Source of the DNA: CAYMYN01 sp964394665
GTDB taxonomy: Bacteria > Planctomycetota > UBA1135 > GCA-002686595
Assembly (NCBI GenBank): GCA_964394665.1
Contig: CAYMYN010000042.1
Coordinates: 1 to 32,734 of the forward strand
DNA: 32,734 bases
Reading direction: 5' to 3'
Made by a program: the position numbers and the translations under genes. This document shows positions 1 through 10,346 of the stretch, piece after piece; positions within the stretch are counted from its first letter, which is position 1, and each line of letters begins with the position of its first letter. Under the pieces are notes generated by a model, which searched no databases, was not told where the DNA came from, and saw nothing but the letters and a program-made list of their open reading frames with translations.

Positions 1-740
1 CCTTCAACGCGCCCCACGACCCCTGGCACCACCCGCCGCCGCACCTGTTCACGGTCCAGGTGCCGAACGTCGATCCGCGCTTCGCGCCGCGGCCCTTCTA
101 CAAGGCCGCGGTGGAGGCCATGGACACCGAGATCGGGCGCCTCCTGTCGAGCTTGGACCCGGCGCTGCGCGCGCGCACCACGGTGATCTTCCTGGGCGAC
201 AACGGCACGCCCAAGCAGGTCACGGTGCCGCCCTTCGATCCCACCAAGGCCAAGCTCACCGTGTACGAGGGCGGCGTGCGCGTGCCCCTGATCGTCAGCG
301 GCCCCGCGGTCGTCGCGCCGGGGCGCACCTGCGACGCGCTCGTCAACACCACCGACCTGTTCGCCACCGTGCTGGCGTTGGCGGGGGTGGGGGACCTCTC
401 GAACCACCCCGTTCCCCACGACTCGGTGAACCTGATGCCGCTGCTCACCCAGGCGGGCTGCGCCCCGCTGCGCGAGGTGGTCTACGCCGAGGCCTTCGTG
501 CCCAACGGCGGTGGTCCCTACGAACAACAGGCGCGCACCGTGCGCGACGTGCGTTACAAGCTCATCCGCCGTGGGCTCGACGCGAGCCAGGACGAGCTCT
601 ACGACCTGCTGCTCGATCCCTGGGAGACCCAGAACCTCCTGCGGCCCCCGTCCGCCGGCCCCGCGTCGGTGCGCGTGCCCCTCGCGCCCTACCTGTCCCT
701 CGATCAGCGACTGACCGCCCTGCTCGCCTCCCAACCCTGA
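1..740 (+). CDS. Sulfatase (arylsulfatase family), C-terminal part, truncated by window edge
   Basis: The reading frame is open from base 3 to the TGA at 738-740, so the gene begins upstream of the window; the first in-frame GTG (60) is internal. The visible 245 or so residues match the C-terminal half of type I sulfatases, which hydrolyse sulfate esters, usually on polysaccharides, outside the cytoplasm. Recognisable family motifs are a metal-site segment FLGDNGT, then K-x-T-VYEGGVRVPLIVSGP (the conserved Lys and the YEGG-x-R-x-P loop), a TTDLFATVLALAG segment, and the late DVRYKLIRR...ELYDLLLDPWETQNL block typical of the end of sulfatases. The formylglycine site (C/S-x-P-x-R) lies upstream and cannot be checked, so activity and substrate are unknown. 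The abundance of such genes in Planctomycetota fits the rest of the window. Confidence 0.9.
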   Translation, partial: FNAPHDPWHHPPPHLFTVQVPNVDPRFAPRPFYKAAVEAMDTEIGRLLSSLDPALRARTTVIFLGDNGTPKQVTVPPFDPTKAKLTVYEGGVRVPLIVSGPAVVAPGRTCDALVNTTDLFATVLALAGVGDLSNHPVPHDSVNLMPLLTQAGCAPLREVVYAEAFVPNGGGPYEQQARTVRDVRYKLIRRGLDASQDELYDLLLDPWETQNLLRPPSAGPASVRVPLAPYLSLDQRLTALLASQP

Positions 741-844
741 GGCTCCCAGGCGGAACTTGTTTCCGCGCCGCGCCGGGTCCACCCTGCTGGCCCGCGCGCG
801 GGGACTCCCGTCGAGGGCCGGCAGAGCGCGGTTCCCTCCAGCCC

Positions 845-1984
845 ATGTCCGCGCCGGCCGAACCACAGTCCATGGAAGGGCTCGAACCCCATGGCGGCGG
901 CCTCCTGCGGGGTGCTCCACCGACCCCTGCCGCCCCCGGCCCGACCCCCCTGCGCATCGCGCCGGCGCGCCCCGGGGACGACGCGGCCCGCGACCTGTTC
1001 GTGGACGCCCATCCGGCGGGTTCGGTCTTCCACCGCGCCGGCTGGGGGCGCGCGGTCGAGCGCATCTTCGGCCACGCGCGGCGCGACCTGTGCGCCTGGC
1101 GGGGCGACGAGCTGGTGGGCGTCCTGCCCCTGGCGCGCGTCGCGGCCTTCCCGTCCCGCGCGCACCTCGTCTCCGTGCCCTACGCCGTCGAGGGCGGTCC
1201 CCTGGGCCTGGATCGGGCCGTCGAGCGCGCCCTGGTCGACGAAGCGCTGCGCCAGGCGCGGGCGGAGCGGGTCGGGCGGCTCGAGCTGCGCTGCTCCGAG
1301 GACCCGGGCCTGGCGGACCTGCTCGCCTCGGACCTCTACGTCGACTTCCGCCAGGACCTACCCGACGACCCCGAGCGGGTGCTCGATCGGTTCCGCAAGG
1401 ACGAGCGCCGCCTGGTGCGCCGCGCCCGGGACCGGGAGGGCCTCGAGGTCTCCGAGGGACCCTGGTACGTCGGCGAGCTCGCGCGCAGCTTCCAGGAGAG
1501 CAAGCAACGCCTGGGATCGCCCGGTCTGCCCCTGGCCTGGTTCCGCGCCCTGCAGGACGAGCTCCCCGGCCACGTCCAGGTGCACGCGGCGCGGCGCGGC
1601 GCGGAGCTGCTCGCCCTGAGCCTGTCCTTCGTGCACGGGCGGACCTTCCACATGTACTACATCGGCACCGCGCCGGACGCGAACCGCCGCTACGCGGTGA
1701 CGAGCTTCCTCATCGCGCACCTGATGGAGCGCGCGGTCGAGCGCGGGCTCTCGACCTACGACCTGGGGCGCAGCCGCCAGGATTCGGGGGCCGCGGCCTT
1801 CAAGCGCAACCAGGGCTTCGAGGCTCGGCCGCTGCACTATCGGTATGCCTTGGTGAAGAGCCGGGCCCTGCCGAGCTTCAACCCCTCGAATCCCCGCACG
1901 CGCCTCCTGCAGGAGGCCTGGAAGCGCCTGCCGCCGTGGGTCGCCGCGGGCCTCGCGCGGCCCATGTCGCGCCGTCTGGCTTGA
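845..1984 (+). CDS. FemAB-like GNAT-fold acyl/aminoacyl transferase, XrtA/PEP-CTERM-associated type
   Basis: A 379-residue protein in which residues about 35-350 form two GNAT-like halves of the FemAB type. The C-terminal half carries the block STYDLGRSRQDSGAAAFKRN followed by QGFEARPLHYRY, which I recognise from FemAB-related proteins linked to exosortase (XrtA)/PEP-CTERM loci; the earlier VPYAVEGGPLG segment also fits. Classical FemAB proteins add amino acids to peptidoglycan cross-bridges; the function of the PEP-CTERM-linked branch is not established, but it is suspected to act in envelope or exopolysaccharide assembly. The first 34 residues are Pro/Gly-rich and unlike the family, so the true start may be further downstream. 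No exosortase gene is in the window. The 104-nt upstream gap contains no TA-type -10 motif and no Shine-Dalgarno sequence. Confidence 0.78.
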   Translation: MSAPAEPQSMEGLEPHGGGLLRGAPPTPAAPGPTPLRIAPARPGDDAARDLFVDAHPAGSVFHRAGWGRAVERIFGHARRDLCAWRGDELVGVLPLARVAAFPSRAHLVSVPYAVEGGPLGLDRAVERALVDEALRQARAERVGRLELRCSEDPGLADLLASDLYVDFRQDLPDDPERVLDRFRKDERRLVRRARDREGLEVSEGPWYVGELARSFQESKQRLGSPGLPLAWFRALQDELPGHVQVHAARRGAELLALSLSFVHGRTFHMYYIGTAPDANRRYAVTSFLIAHLMERAVERGLSTYDLGRSRQDSGAAAFKRNQGFEARPLHYRYALVKSRALPSFNPSNPRTRLLQEAWKRLPPWVAAGLARPMSRRLA

Positions 1985-2022
1985 TCGCTCCACCCGGCCT
2001 CGCGCCGGGGACCGCCAGCGTC

Positions 2023-2028
2023 TAGCAT
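2023..2028 (+). promoter_or_regulatory. Putative -10 element TAGCAT upstream of malic enzyme
   Basis: TAGCAT lies 61 nt before the maeB start and is the only TA-containing hexamer of form TA[G/T]NNT in this 105-nt gap. A GC-rich hairpin (CCCGGC, 1993-1998, with GCCGGG, 2004-2009) lies just upstream. No -35 element is evident. The call rests on the same pattern recurring at other gene heads in the window. Confidence 0.35.
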
Positions 2029-2089
2029 CGTCCGCCCCGCGTTCGCCCCGCCCCCTGGGCGCGAGCGCCCTGCAACGGACGCTGCACCG

Positions 2090-4372
<2,283 letters not shown>

Positions 4373-4379
4373 ACGCGCC

Positions 4380-5585
4380 ATGGTCCTGCGCCGCCGCGCG
4401 GCCCGCGGGTTCCTGGCCGCGGCCCTGTCCCTGGCCTGCGTCGCGGGCGTCCTGCTCGCGCTGGGCCTCGCCCTGGGCGCGCGTTTCCCCTTGCAGGGGG
4501 ACCTGTTGGCGGCGGCGGTCGCGGTGGGGCTCGGGGTCGCCGTGGGCCTGTTGGGCACGAGCGCCCTGCTGTTCCTGGGGGCGCGCTGGTGGAGCTGGCC
4601 GGTGTGGGCCCTGGTCTGGTGGCTGGGGGTCGAGACCTTCGTCAGCCCGCACCTCGCGCGGCCGCTGAACCTGCGCTCCTACTACTTCGTGCTCGACGTC
4701 GATCACCTGCCGATCGACGGCAATTCGGACAACATCCGCAGCCACCGCGAGCCGGCGGAGTTCACGCCCGAGGGGCTGAACATCGTCTTCCTGGGGGACT
4801 CGTTCACCTACGGCTACGACCTCGAGCCCGAGGAGACCTTCGTGCAGCGCGTGGAGACCCTGCTCCAGGGCGCCTACCCGGGCCTTCCGGTGCGCACCGC
4901 GAACTTCGGCTGGACGAGCTCCTCGCCCCTGCTGCTGCACCGGCGCCTGGTGTCGATCGGCGAGAAGTACGCGCCGGACCTGGTCGTGCTGTGCGTCGAC
5001 ATGACCGACTTCCGCGACGACATCCTGTACGAGAACATGCTCGCGCAGCGGGGCATCTACGGGGTCTACGACAAGATCCCGCTGACGCTGCAGCAGCTCC
5101 GGCGCTTCTTCCCCAAGCAGTTCCAGCGCTGGTGGCAGTGGACGAACCGCAACATGCCGGCGCGGCCCTTCTTCGTGACCGAGCAGCCGCTCGAGGAGAG
5201 CCGCCCGTTCCTCGAGCCGATCACGCGCAACATCGACGCCATCGCGGCCTGGTGCGCCTTCCGTGGCGTGCACTTCGTGGTCTTCGTGTTGCCGCGCCAC
5301 TACCAGTACAGCGACCGCGAGGCGCCCCGGAGCTGGGAGCAGGGGCGCTACCAGATCCTCGGGCCCTACAGCCACGAACCCTTCCGCTACTTCGCCGAGC
5401 TGGCCGGGCGGCGCGCCTACCCGATCCACTCCCTGCTCGAGACCTTCCAGCGCACGGAGGTCTTTCCGACCTGCTTCGAGGACGATCCGCACTGGAACGC
5501 CGCCGGCGCGCGGGTGGCGGGGGACGCGATGGCCAAGGTGCTCAAGGGCGAGATCGACCGGCACCTCGCGCCGCTCGGACGTTGA
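4380..5585 (+). CDS. Membrane-anchored SGNH/GDSL-family hydrolase or acyltransferase
   Basis: A 401-residue protein with two or three hydrophobic segments in the first 90 residues (about 8-33, 40-62 and 64-82) followed by an SGNH fold. The nucleophile block is FLGDSFTYG with Ser141; the C-terminal block DDPHWNAAG supplies Asp368 and His371 in the D-x-x-H arrangement, so the triad is present. The block III Asn of classic SGNH enzymes (G-x-N-D) is not obvious; the corresponding stretch reads CVDMTDFRDD. Such membrane-tethered SGNH proteins often acylate or deacylate envelope glycans, but the substrate cannot be read here. Its start lies 7 nt after the maeB stop, without a Shine-Dalgarno sequence, implying one transcript despite no obvious functional link. 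Confidence 0.82.
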   Translation: MVLRRRAARGFLAAALSLACVAGVLLALGLALGARFPLQGDLLAAAVAVGLGVAVGLLGTSALLFLGARWWSWPVWALVWWLGVETFVSPHLARPLNLRSYYFVLDVDHLPIDGNSDNIRSHREPAEFTPEGLNIVFLGDSFTYGYDLEPEETFVQRVETLLQGAYPGLPVRTANFGWTSSSPLLLHRRLVSIGEKYAPDLVVLCVDMTDFRDDILYENMLAQRGIYGVYDKIPLTLQQLRRFFPKQFQRWWQWTNRNMPARPFFVTEQPLEESRPFLEPITRNIDAIAAWCAFRGVHFVVFVLPRHYQYSDREAPRSWEQGRYQILGPYSHEPFRYFAELAGRRAYPIHSLLETFQRTEVFPTCFEDDPHWNAAGARVAGDAMAKVLKGEIDRHLAPLGR

Positions 5586-5662
5586 GGGCCGCGGCCGGAC
5601 CCCGCACGGCGCGCCCCGTTCGAGGGGGCCCCGCGTCCCCGCGCCGCGGCCTCGGATTCTCG

Positions 5663-5699
5663 ATCGGGGACAGGGCCCCCGAGCCTCGGGCGCCCCGAT
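5663..5699 (+). other. Nested inverted repeat in the 216-nt gap after the SGNH gene
   Basis: An outer 7-bp stem ATCGGGG (5663-5669) / CCCCGAT (5693-5699) encloses a 5-bp hairpin CCCGA (5678-5682) / TCGGG (5686-5690) with a 3-nt loop. There is no T tract, so it is not a standard intrinsic terminator. It ends 4 nt before a TAGAGT hexamer and could be a terminator of the upstream unit or an operator; both readings are inference. Confidence 0.35.
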
Positions 5700-5703
5700 G
5701 CGG

Positions 5704-5709
5704 TAGAGT
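5704..5709 (+). promoter_or_regulatory. Putative -10 element TAGAGT upstream of the spermidine-synthase-like gene
   Basis: A TA[G/T]NNT hexamer flanked by GC-rich DNA, 92 nt before the start at 5802. A second TA, in GGTAGCGAT about 25 nt later, does not fit the pattern. No clear -35 element. Support comes only from recurrence of the motif at other gene heads. Confidence 0.33.
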
Positions 5710-5801
5710 TCCGCGGCTCCCGGCCGGCCGGTAGCGATCCGCACGCCCGCGGCCCTCCCCGTCGACGCCGCTTCCTCCCCCCGCGCCCCGATTCCTGCTC
5801 C

Positions 5802-8360
5802 ATGGAGCGACGCCAGACCTGGTTCCTCGTCGGCCTGTTCCTCACGACGCTGACGACCCTGTGCCTCGAGATCCTCGACACGCGTCTGCTGTCGGTGATG
5901 ACCTGGTACCACCTGTCGTTCTTCGCCGTCTCGACGGCGATGTTCGGCATGTCCGCGGGCGCCCTGCGCGTCTACCTCGCCAAGGGCCGCTTCGAGGGCC
6001 CGGGCGCGGTGGCGGCCCTCGGCCACTACGGCGTGCTGTACGCCGTCTCCATCCCGGTCTCCCACGTGCTGGCCCTGCAGGTCCCGATCCCGCAGGGCTT
6101 CTCGATCCAGATGGCGGCCGCCATGACCCTGCTGACGGTCGCCCTGGCGGTCCCCTTCTACCTGTCCGGGATCCTGGTCGCGATCGCCCTGACGCGCATC
6201 CCCGGCCGCATCGGGCTCGTGTACGCGGTGGACCTGGTGGGGGCGGCCCTGGGCTGCGTGTTGCTCGTGCCGCTCCTGCAGTGGACCAACGCCTCCTCGG
6301 TGGCCCTGCTGCTGGGGGGCGTGGCCTGTCTGGGGGCGCTCGCCTTCCAGCTCTTCGCGCGCAACACGCAGATGCTCTCGCGGTTGGGCACGGTCGCGCT
6401 CGGGGGTCTGTTCGTGGCCGCCGCCCTGTGGAACCCGAGCACGGGGACGGCGCGCATCAGCGTGCCCTACTCCAAGGGCACCGTGATGCGCTTCGACCGC
6501 ATCACGCACGAGGAGTGGAACATCCACGCCCAGCTCGTCGCATTCCACATCAACCGCGGCGTCGATCCCTGGTACTGGGGACCGGGCAAGGGGGTCGAGC
6601 GCTTCCGGGGCAGCGTCGACCACCTCTCGCTCAAGCTGGACGGCGACGCGGGCACCCTGATGACCGGCTGGGACGGCAGCCGCGAGGGTCTCGAGTGGGT
6701 GCAGTACGACGTGACGGCCGTGCCCTACTTCCTGCGCCAGGGCGGCACGGCGGCCGTGATCGGGGTCGGCGGCGGGCGCGACATCCTGACCGCCCTGTGG
6801 GGCAACCACCGCAAGGTCACGGGCATCGAGATCAACCGCTCCTTCATCGACCTGCTCGAGGACGAGCGCGGCATCCCCGATCAGACCGGGACCGTGAGCG
6901 AGCCCCTGCGGCGCTTCGCCGGGCTCGCCGGCCGGCCCGACGTCGAGCTGGTGCACGACGAGGCGCGTTCGTTCCTGACGCGCACGGCGGAGCGCTACGA
7001 CGTGCTGCAGATGTCGCTCATCGACACCTGGGCGGCGACGGGCGCGGGCGCCTTCACCCTCAGCGAGAACGGGCTCTACACCGTCGAGGCCTGGAAGGTG
7101 TTCCTGGACGTGCTGACGCCGACCGGGATCCTCAGCGTGTCGCGCTGGTACGACCCGGAGAACGCCTCCGAGACGAGCCGCTTGCTCTCCCTGGGCGTCG
7201 CGGCTCTGCTCGAGGTCGGCATCGAGGAGCCCGCGCGGCACCTGGCCCTGGTGGCGCGTGGCCGTTGCGCGACCCTGCTCGCGTCGCGCACGCCCTTCAG
7301 CGCCGAGGACCTGGCGACCCTGCACGCGACCGCGGCGCGCTTCGAGCACTCGGTGCTGGTGGCGCCCGGCCATCCGGCGGGCGTGGAGCTCCTGGGCCGC
7401 ATCGCGGCGAGCCGCTCCCAGGACGCGCTCCTGGCGACGGTCGCGCACCCGGTCTACGACTACTCGCCGCCGACCGACGAGCGCCCCTACTTCTTCAACA
7501 TCCTGAAGCCGGGCAGCGCCTTCGACGTGTTCCAGATGCTGCGCCTGGACGACTCCCTGGGCACCGGCGCCAACGTCCAGACGCGCGGCATCGCCTCGGG
7601 CAACCTGGTCGCGACCAACACCCTGATGGTGCTCGCGGGCATCACGCTGCTGCTCGTGCTGGCGGTGATCCTGCTGCCCTTGATGCGCGCGGGCCTGCCG
7701 AGCATGGGCGTCGGCAGCTTCTGCGTCTCCCTGGGGTACTTCGCCGCCATCGGCCTGGGCTTCATGTTGGTGCAGGTGCCCTACATGCAGCGCTTCTCGG
7801 TCTACCTCGGCCACCCGGTGTATGCGGTCGTGGTGACGCTCTTCTCGATGATCCTGATGGCGGGGCTCGGGAGCCTCGTCTCGGACAAGTTGCCGGTCGA
7901 GCGCCGGCCGGTCCTGCTGGTGCTCTACCCGCTGCTGATCGCCGGCGCGTTGCTGGCGCAGGTGCTCTACCTGCAGCCTGTCATCGAGGGCACCATCCGC
8001 CTGGGCCTGGTCACGCGCTGCCTGGTCGTCGTGGGCGTGGTCGCGCCCGTGTCCCTGCTCCTGGGGCTGTGCTTCCCGATCGGCATGCGCCTGGTGGGTC
8101 GGATCTCGAGCGACGCGACGCCCTGGATGTGGGGCGTCAACGGCGCGACCGGGGTGCTCGGGGCGGTGATCGCGGTCGGCATCTCGATGTGGGCCGGGAT
8201 CCACGGCAGCCTGCAGGTGGCCCTGGCGCTCTACGGTGCTCTGGCGCTGCTCGCCCCGCTGCTGTGGTGGATCGGGCGCGACGGGGAGCCGGCTCCGGCG
8301 CAGCGCGAGACGCCCGCCGAGCTAGAGCCCGCGGCCGCCGTCGGTGAAGCGATCCGCTAG
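5802..8360 (+). CDS. Polytopic membrane protein with spermidine-synthase-like SAM-binding core
   Basis: An 852-residue protein in three parts. Residues about 5-210 hold six or seven hydrophobic segments, starting with a stretch in which TTLCLEILDTRLLSV is characteristic of this family. Residues about 240-600 are a cytoplasmic aminopropyltransferase/methyltransferase-like domain: SAM-type glycine loop GVGGGRDI near residue 320, acidic TGIEINRSF as the next strand, then MSLIDTWAATGAGAF near 405 and the late DERPYFFN near 559. Residues about 610-830 hold another six or so membrane segments. True spermidine synthases carry a D-x-x-D-P active-site motif; here the equivalent reads IDTW, so polyamine synthesis should not be assumed. 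Planctomycetes commonly carry such 'spermidine synthase-like' membrane proteins of unknown role. The start follows a 216-nt gap with no Shine-Dalgarno sequence. Confidence 0.85.
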   Translation: MERRQTWFLVGLFLTTLTTLCLEILDTRLLSVMTWYHLSFFAVSTAMFGMSAGALRVYLAKGRFEGPGAVAALGHYGVLYAVSIPVSHVLALQVPIPQGFSIQMAAAMTLLTVALAVPFYLSGILVAIALTRIPGRIGLVYAVDLVGAALGCVLLVPLLQWTNASSVALLLGGVACLGALAFQLFARNTQMLSRLGTVALGGLFVAAALWNPSTGTARISVPYSKGTVMRFDRITHEEWNIHAQLVAFHINRGVDPWYWGPGKGVERFRGSVDHLSLKLDGDAGTLMTGWDGSREGLEWVQYDVTAVPYFLRQGGTAAVIGVGGGRDILTALWGNHRKVTGIEINRSFIDLLEDERGIPDQTGTVSEPLRRFAGLAGRPDVELVHDEARSFLTRTAERYDVLQMSLIDTWAATGAGAFTLSENGLYTVEAWKVFLDVLTPTGILSVSRWYDPENASETSRLLSLGVAALLEVGIEEPARHLALVARGRCATLLASRTPFSAEDLATLHATAARFEHSVLVAPGHPAGVELLGRIAASRSQDALLATVAHPVYDYSPPTDERPYFFNILKPGSAFDVFQMLRLDDSLGTGANVQTRGIASGNLVATNTLMVLAGITLLLVLAVILLPLMRAGLPSMGVGSFCVSLGYFAAIGLGFMLVQVPYMQRFSVYLGHPVYAVVVTLFSMILMAGLGSLVSDKLPVERRPVLLVLYPLLIAGALLAQVLYLQPVIEGTIRLGLVTRCLVVVGVVAPVSLLLGLCFPIGMRLVGRISSDATPWMWGVNGATGVLGAVIAVGISMWAGIHGSLQVALALYGALALLAPLLWWIGRDGEPAPAQRETPAELEPAAAVGEAIR

Positions 8361-8408
8361 CCGGGATCTTCACGCAGCCTTGTCCCGGGTCATCCCGCCG
8401 GCCCCGAT

Positions 8409-8426
8409 GCTCGCGACCCCGCGAGC
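8409..8426 (+). other. Perfect 7-bp hairpin upstream of the HAD-phnDCE operon
   Basis: GCTCGCG (8409-8415) and CGCGAGC (8420-8426) form a 7-bp stem with a 4-nt ACCC loop, 28 nt before the HAD start. A second, weaker pair CCGGGA (8361-8366) / TCCCGG (8383-8388) lies upstream. The 94-nt gap has no TA[G/T]NNT hexamer and no T tract. A role in transcript processing or regulation is possible but unproven. Confidence 0.3.
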
Positions 8427-8454
8427 CGTCCCAGAGCCTCCCGACCGCCCCGCG

Positions 8455-9345
8455 ATGCGCTTCAAGATCCTCTCCGACTTCGACGGCGTGTGGACCGACC
8501 AGGCCATCGAGGCCGAGTGCGTCAAGCTCTACCTGGCGGCCGAGGCGGCGCGCCTGGCGGGCGTGCCCGCGAACCGCGCGTTGGACGACTTCCGCGCCTT
8601 CGAGCGCGAGGTGCTCGCGGCGCCCGATCGGTACGGCTGGGCACCCGACGGCCGCATCACGGCCTACGTCGACGAGGACCCCTTCTGCGTCGCCAACTCC
8701 GTCGCGGCGCTGATCGCCGAGGGCGGGAGCGAGCGCGCGCGCCGCTACCGCGAGGCCGTGCTCGACGGCGGCTTCGATACGCTCCCGGCCTTCGCCGACC
8801 GCTGCTTCCTGGCGGCGACCGCCGGCTACCGCGACCAGCATCCTCCGGCCCTCGTGCCCGGCGCGGCCGCGCACCTCTCGGCCCTCGGCGCGGCCGGGGC
8901 CGAGATCGTGGTCGTGTCGAACTCGCCCGCCGACAAGATCATCCGGTGGTTCCGTTCCGTGGGCGTCGACGCGGGCGAACGCGAGGGGCACCTCCTGCGC
9001 GTGCGCGGCGAGGCCGGCAAGCAGACCCTCGGCCCGGGCCAGGACGCGATCCTGGCCGGCGGCCGGCGCGTGATCGTCGATCGGCCCAAGTACCGCGTGG
9101 TGCTCGAGGAGGAACGCCCGGACCTCGTCATCGGCGATGTCTTCAGCCTCGACCTCGCCTTGCCGCACGTGCTGCGCGAGCGCGGCGCCCCCGGCGCGCC
9201 CAAGACCCTGGTCCTGCGTGGCCACGCCCACACGCCGGCCTGGGTGCGCGAGGGCCTCGTGGGCGGCGCGATCGACGAGCTCGTCCATGGCGTCGAGGAG
9301 CTCGTACCCCTGGTCCTCTGCGCCGCCCGCGGCGCGCGGGGCTGA
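8455..9345 (+). CDS. HAD-superfamily hydrolase (phosphatase-like) at head of phn uptake operon
   Basis: A 296-residue HAD protein. Motif I is SDFDGVWTD with Asp8 as expected nucleophile and Asp10 as acid/base; motif II is VVVSNSP; a Lys in DRPKYRVVLEEE is the probable motif III residue; GDVFSLDLA resembles motif IV. The long insertion between motifs I and II (about residues 20-140) would be a cap domain. An in-frame ATG at 8344 would overlap the previous gene by 17 nt and adds a Pro-rich stretch without family likeness, so the ATG at 8455, directly before the conserved strand, is chosen. phnD starts 5 nt after the stop, so a role with the imported phosphorus compound is likely; the protein does not look like the PhnX phosphonatase. 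The exact substrate is unknown. Confidence 0.8.
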   Translation: MRFKILSDFDGVWTDQAIEAECVKLYLAAEAARLAGVPANRALDDFRAFEREVLAAPDRYGWAPDGRITAYVDEDPFCVANSVAALIAEGGSERARRYREAVLDGGFDTLPAFADRCFLAATAGYRDQHPPALVPGAAAHLSALGAAGAEIVVVSNSPADKIIRWFRSVGVDAGEREGHLLRVRGEAGKQTLGPGQDAILAGGRRVIVDRPKYRVVLEEERPDLVIGDVFSLDLALPHVLRERGAPGAPKTLVLRGHAHTPAWVREGLVGGAIDELVHGVEELVPLVLCAARGARG

Positions 9346-9350
9346 AGCCC

Positions 9351-10346
9351 ATGCGGCCCGCGCTCTCCCTGCGCGCCTGGCTCCTGGCCCTGACCCTGCT
9401 GCTCGTCGGCTGCGCCGAGCGCGAGGTCGGCTCGCGGCGCCGGCCGTTCACGATGTACTTCCTGCCCTCGATGGACGCGCAGGACCTGGCGACGAACGCG
9501 GACGTGCTCGGGGACTTCGTCGCCCGACACGTCTCGCGCGAGCTGTTCGGCGAAGAGGGCCGTTTCTTCGTTCGCACGCGCGTGCCGATGAACTACATCG
9601 CCGTCGTCGAGGCCTTCGGCGCCGGCCGTGCGGACTTCGCCGCGCTGAACACGTACGGCTACGTGCTCGGCCACGACATCAAGCAGTACCCGATGGAAGC
9701 AGCGCTGATGGTGCTGCGCGGCGAGAACGCCGACGAGCGCACCTACTGCGCGCAGATCGTGGTGCGCGCGGACAGCGGCATCGAGACGCTCGAGGACCTG
9801 CGCGGCCGTTCGTTCGCCTTCGTCGATCCCTCGTCGGCCGCAGGGTTCCTGTTGCCGCTGCGGCTCTTCCGCGAGCGGGGGATCGAGCCCGGCAACACCG
9901 TCTTCGCGAACAAGCACGACTCGGTGATCAGCATGGTCTACCAGGGCCAGGTGGAGGCCGGGGCCACGTACTACAGCCCGCCCAAGGTCGTCCTGGGCCG
10001 CGAGGTGCCGCGGGACGCACGCAGTCGGGTGCTCGCGCAGTATCCGGACGTGATGGAGCAGGTGCGCATCCTGGCCTTCACCGACCACATCACCAACGAC
10101 GCCTGGGTCGTGCGCGGCGACCTGCACCCCGATCCCGTGCGCAACCGCGCGATCCGCGACGCGGTCGTCGCGGCCTTGCTCGAGTTCACCGCGACGCCCG
10201 CGGGCATCGAGATCATCGAGAAGCTCTACAACGTGCGCGCCGTCACCCCGGTCGAGGACGCCGAGTACGCCAAGAGCGTGGCCGGGTTCGCCGAGGAGGT
10301 CGAGGCGGCGATCCGGGCCCAAGAACGAGAGGGTAGGCGGCCATGA
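9351..10346 (+). CDS. phnD: PhnD-family substrate-binding lipoprotein of a phosphate/phosphite/phosphonate ABC importer
   Basis: A 331-residue protein with a lipoprotein signal: hydrophobic segment ending in lipobox LVGC, with Cys21 as the lipidated residue, so it should be membrane-anchored outside the cytoplasm. The mature part follows the PhnD/PtxB fold: FLPSMDAQDLATNADVL near the start, VEAFGAGRADFAALNTYGY in the first lobe, then the hinge segments LRGRSFAFVDPSSAAGFLLP, MVYQGQVEAGATYYS and ITNDAWVVRGDL. PhnD-type proteins bind phosphonates, phosphite or phosphate, and ligand cannot be assigned from sequence alone. The ATG at 9351 lies 5 nt after the HAD stop, and the TGA overlaps the phnC ATG (ATGA), giving a translationally coupled operon. 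Confidence 0.92.
   Translation: MRPALSLRAWLLALTLLLVGCAEREVGSRRRPFTMYFLPSMDAQDLATNADVLGDFVARHVSRELFGEEGRFFVRTRVPMNYIAVVEAFGAGRADFAALNTYGYVLGHDIKQYPMEAALMVLRGENADERTYCAQIVVRADSGIETLEDLRGRSFAFVDPSSAAGFLLPLRLFRERGIEPGNTVFANKHDSVISMVYQGQVEAGATYYSPPKVVLGREVPRDARSRVLAQYPDVMEQVRILAFTDHITNDAWVVRGDLHPDPVRNRAIRDAVVAALLEFTATPAGIEIIEKLYNVRAVTPVEDAEYAKSVAGFAEEVEAAIRAQEREGRRP

Noticed and set aside
750..766. Hairpin GCGGAA / TTCCGC after the sulfatase gene as terminator
   Set aside because: Only 6 bp with a 5-nt loop and no T tract; expected by chance in such DNA.
8344..8454. Longer start for the HAD gene
   Set aside because: Would overlap the previous gene and adds a Pro-rich segment; conserved strand MRFKILSDFDG begins at 8455.
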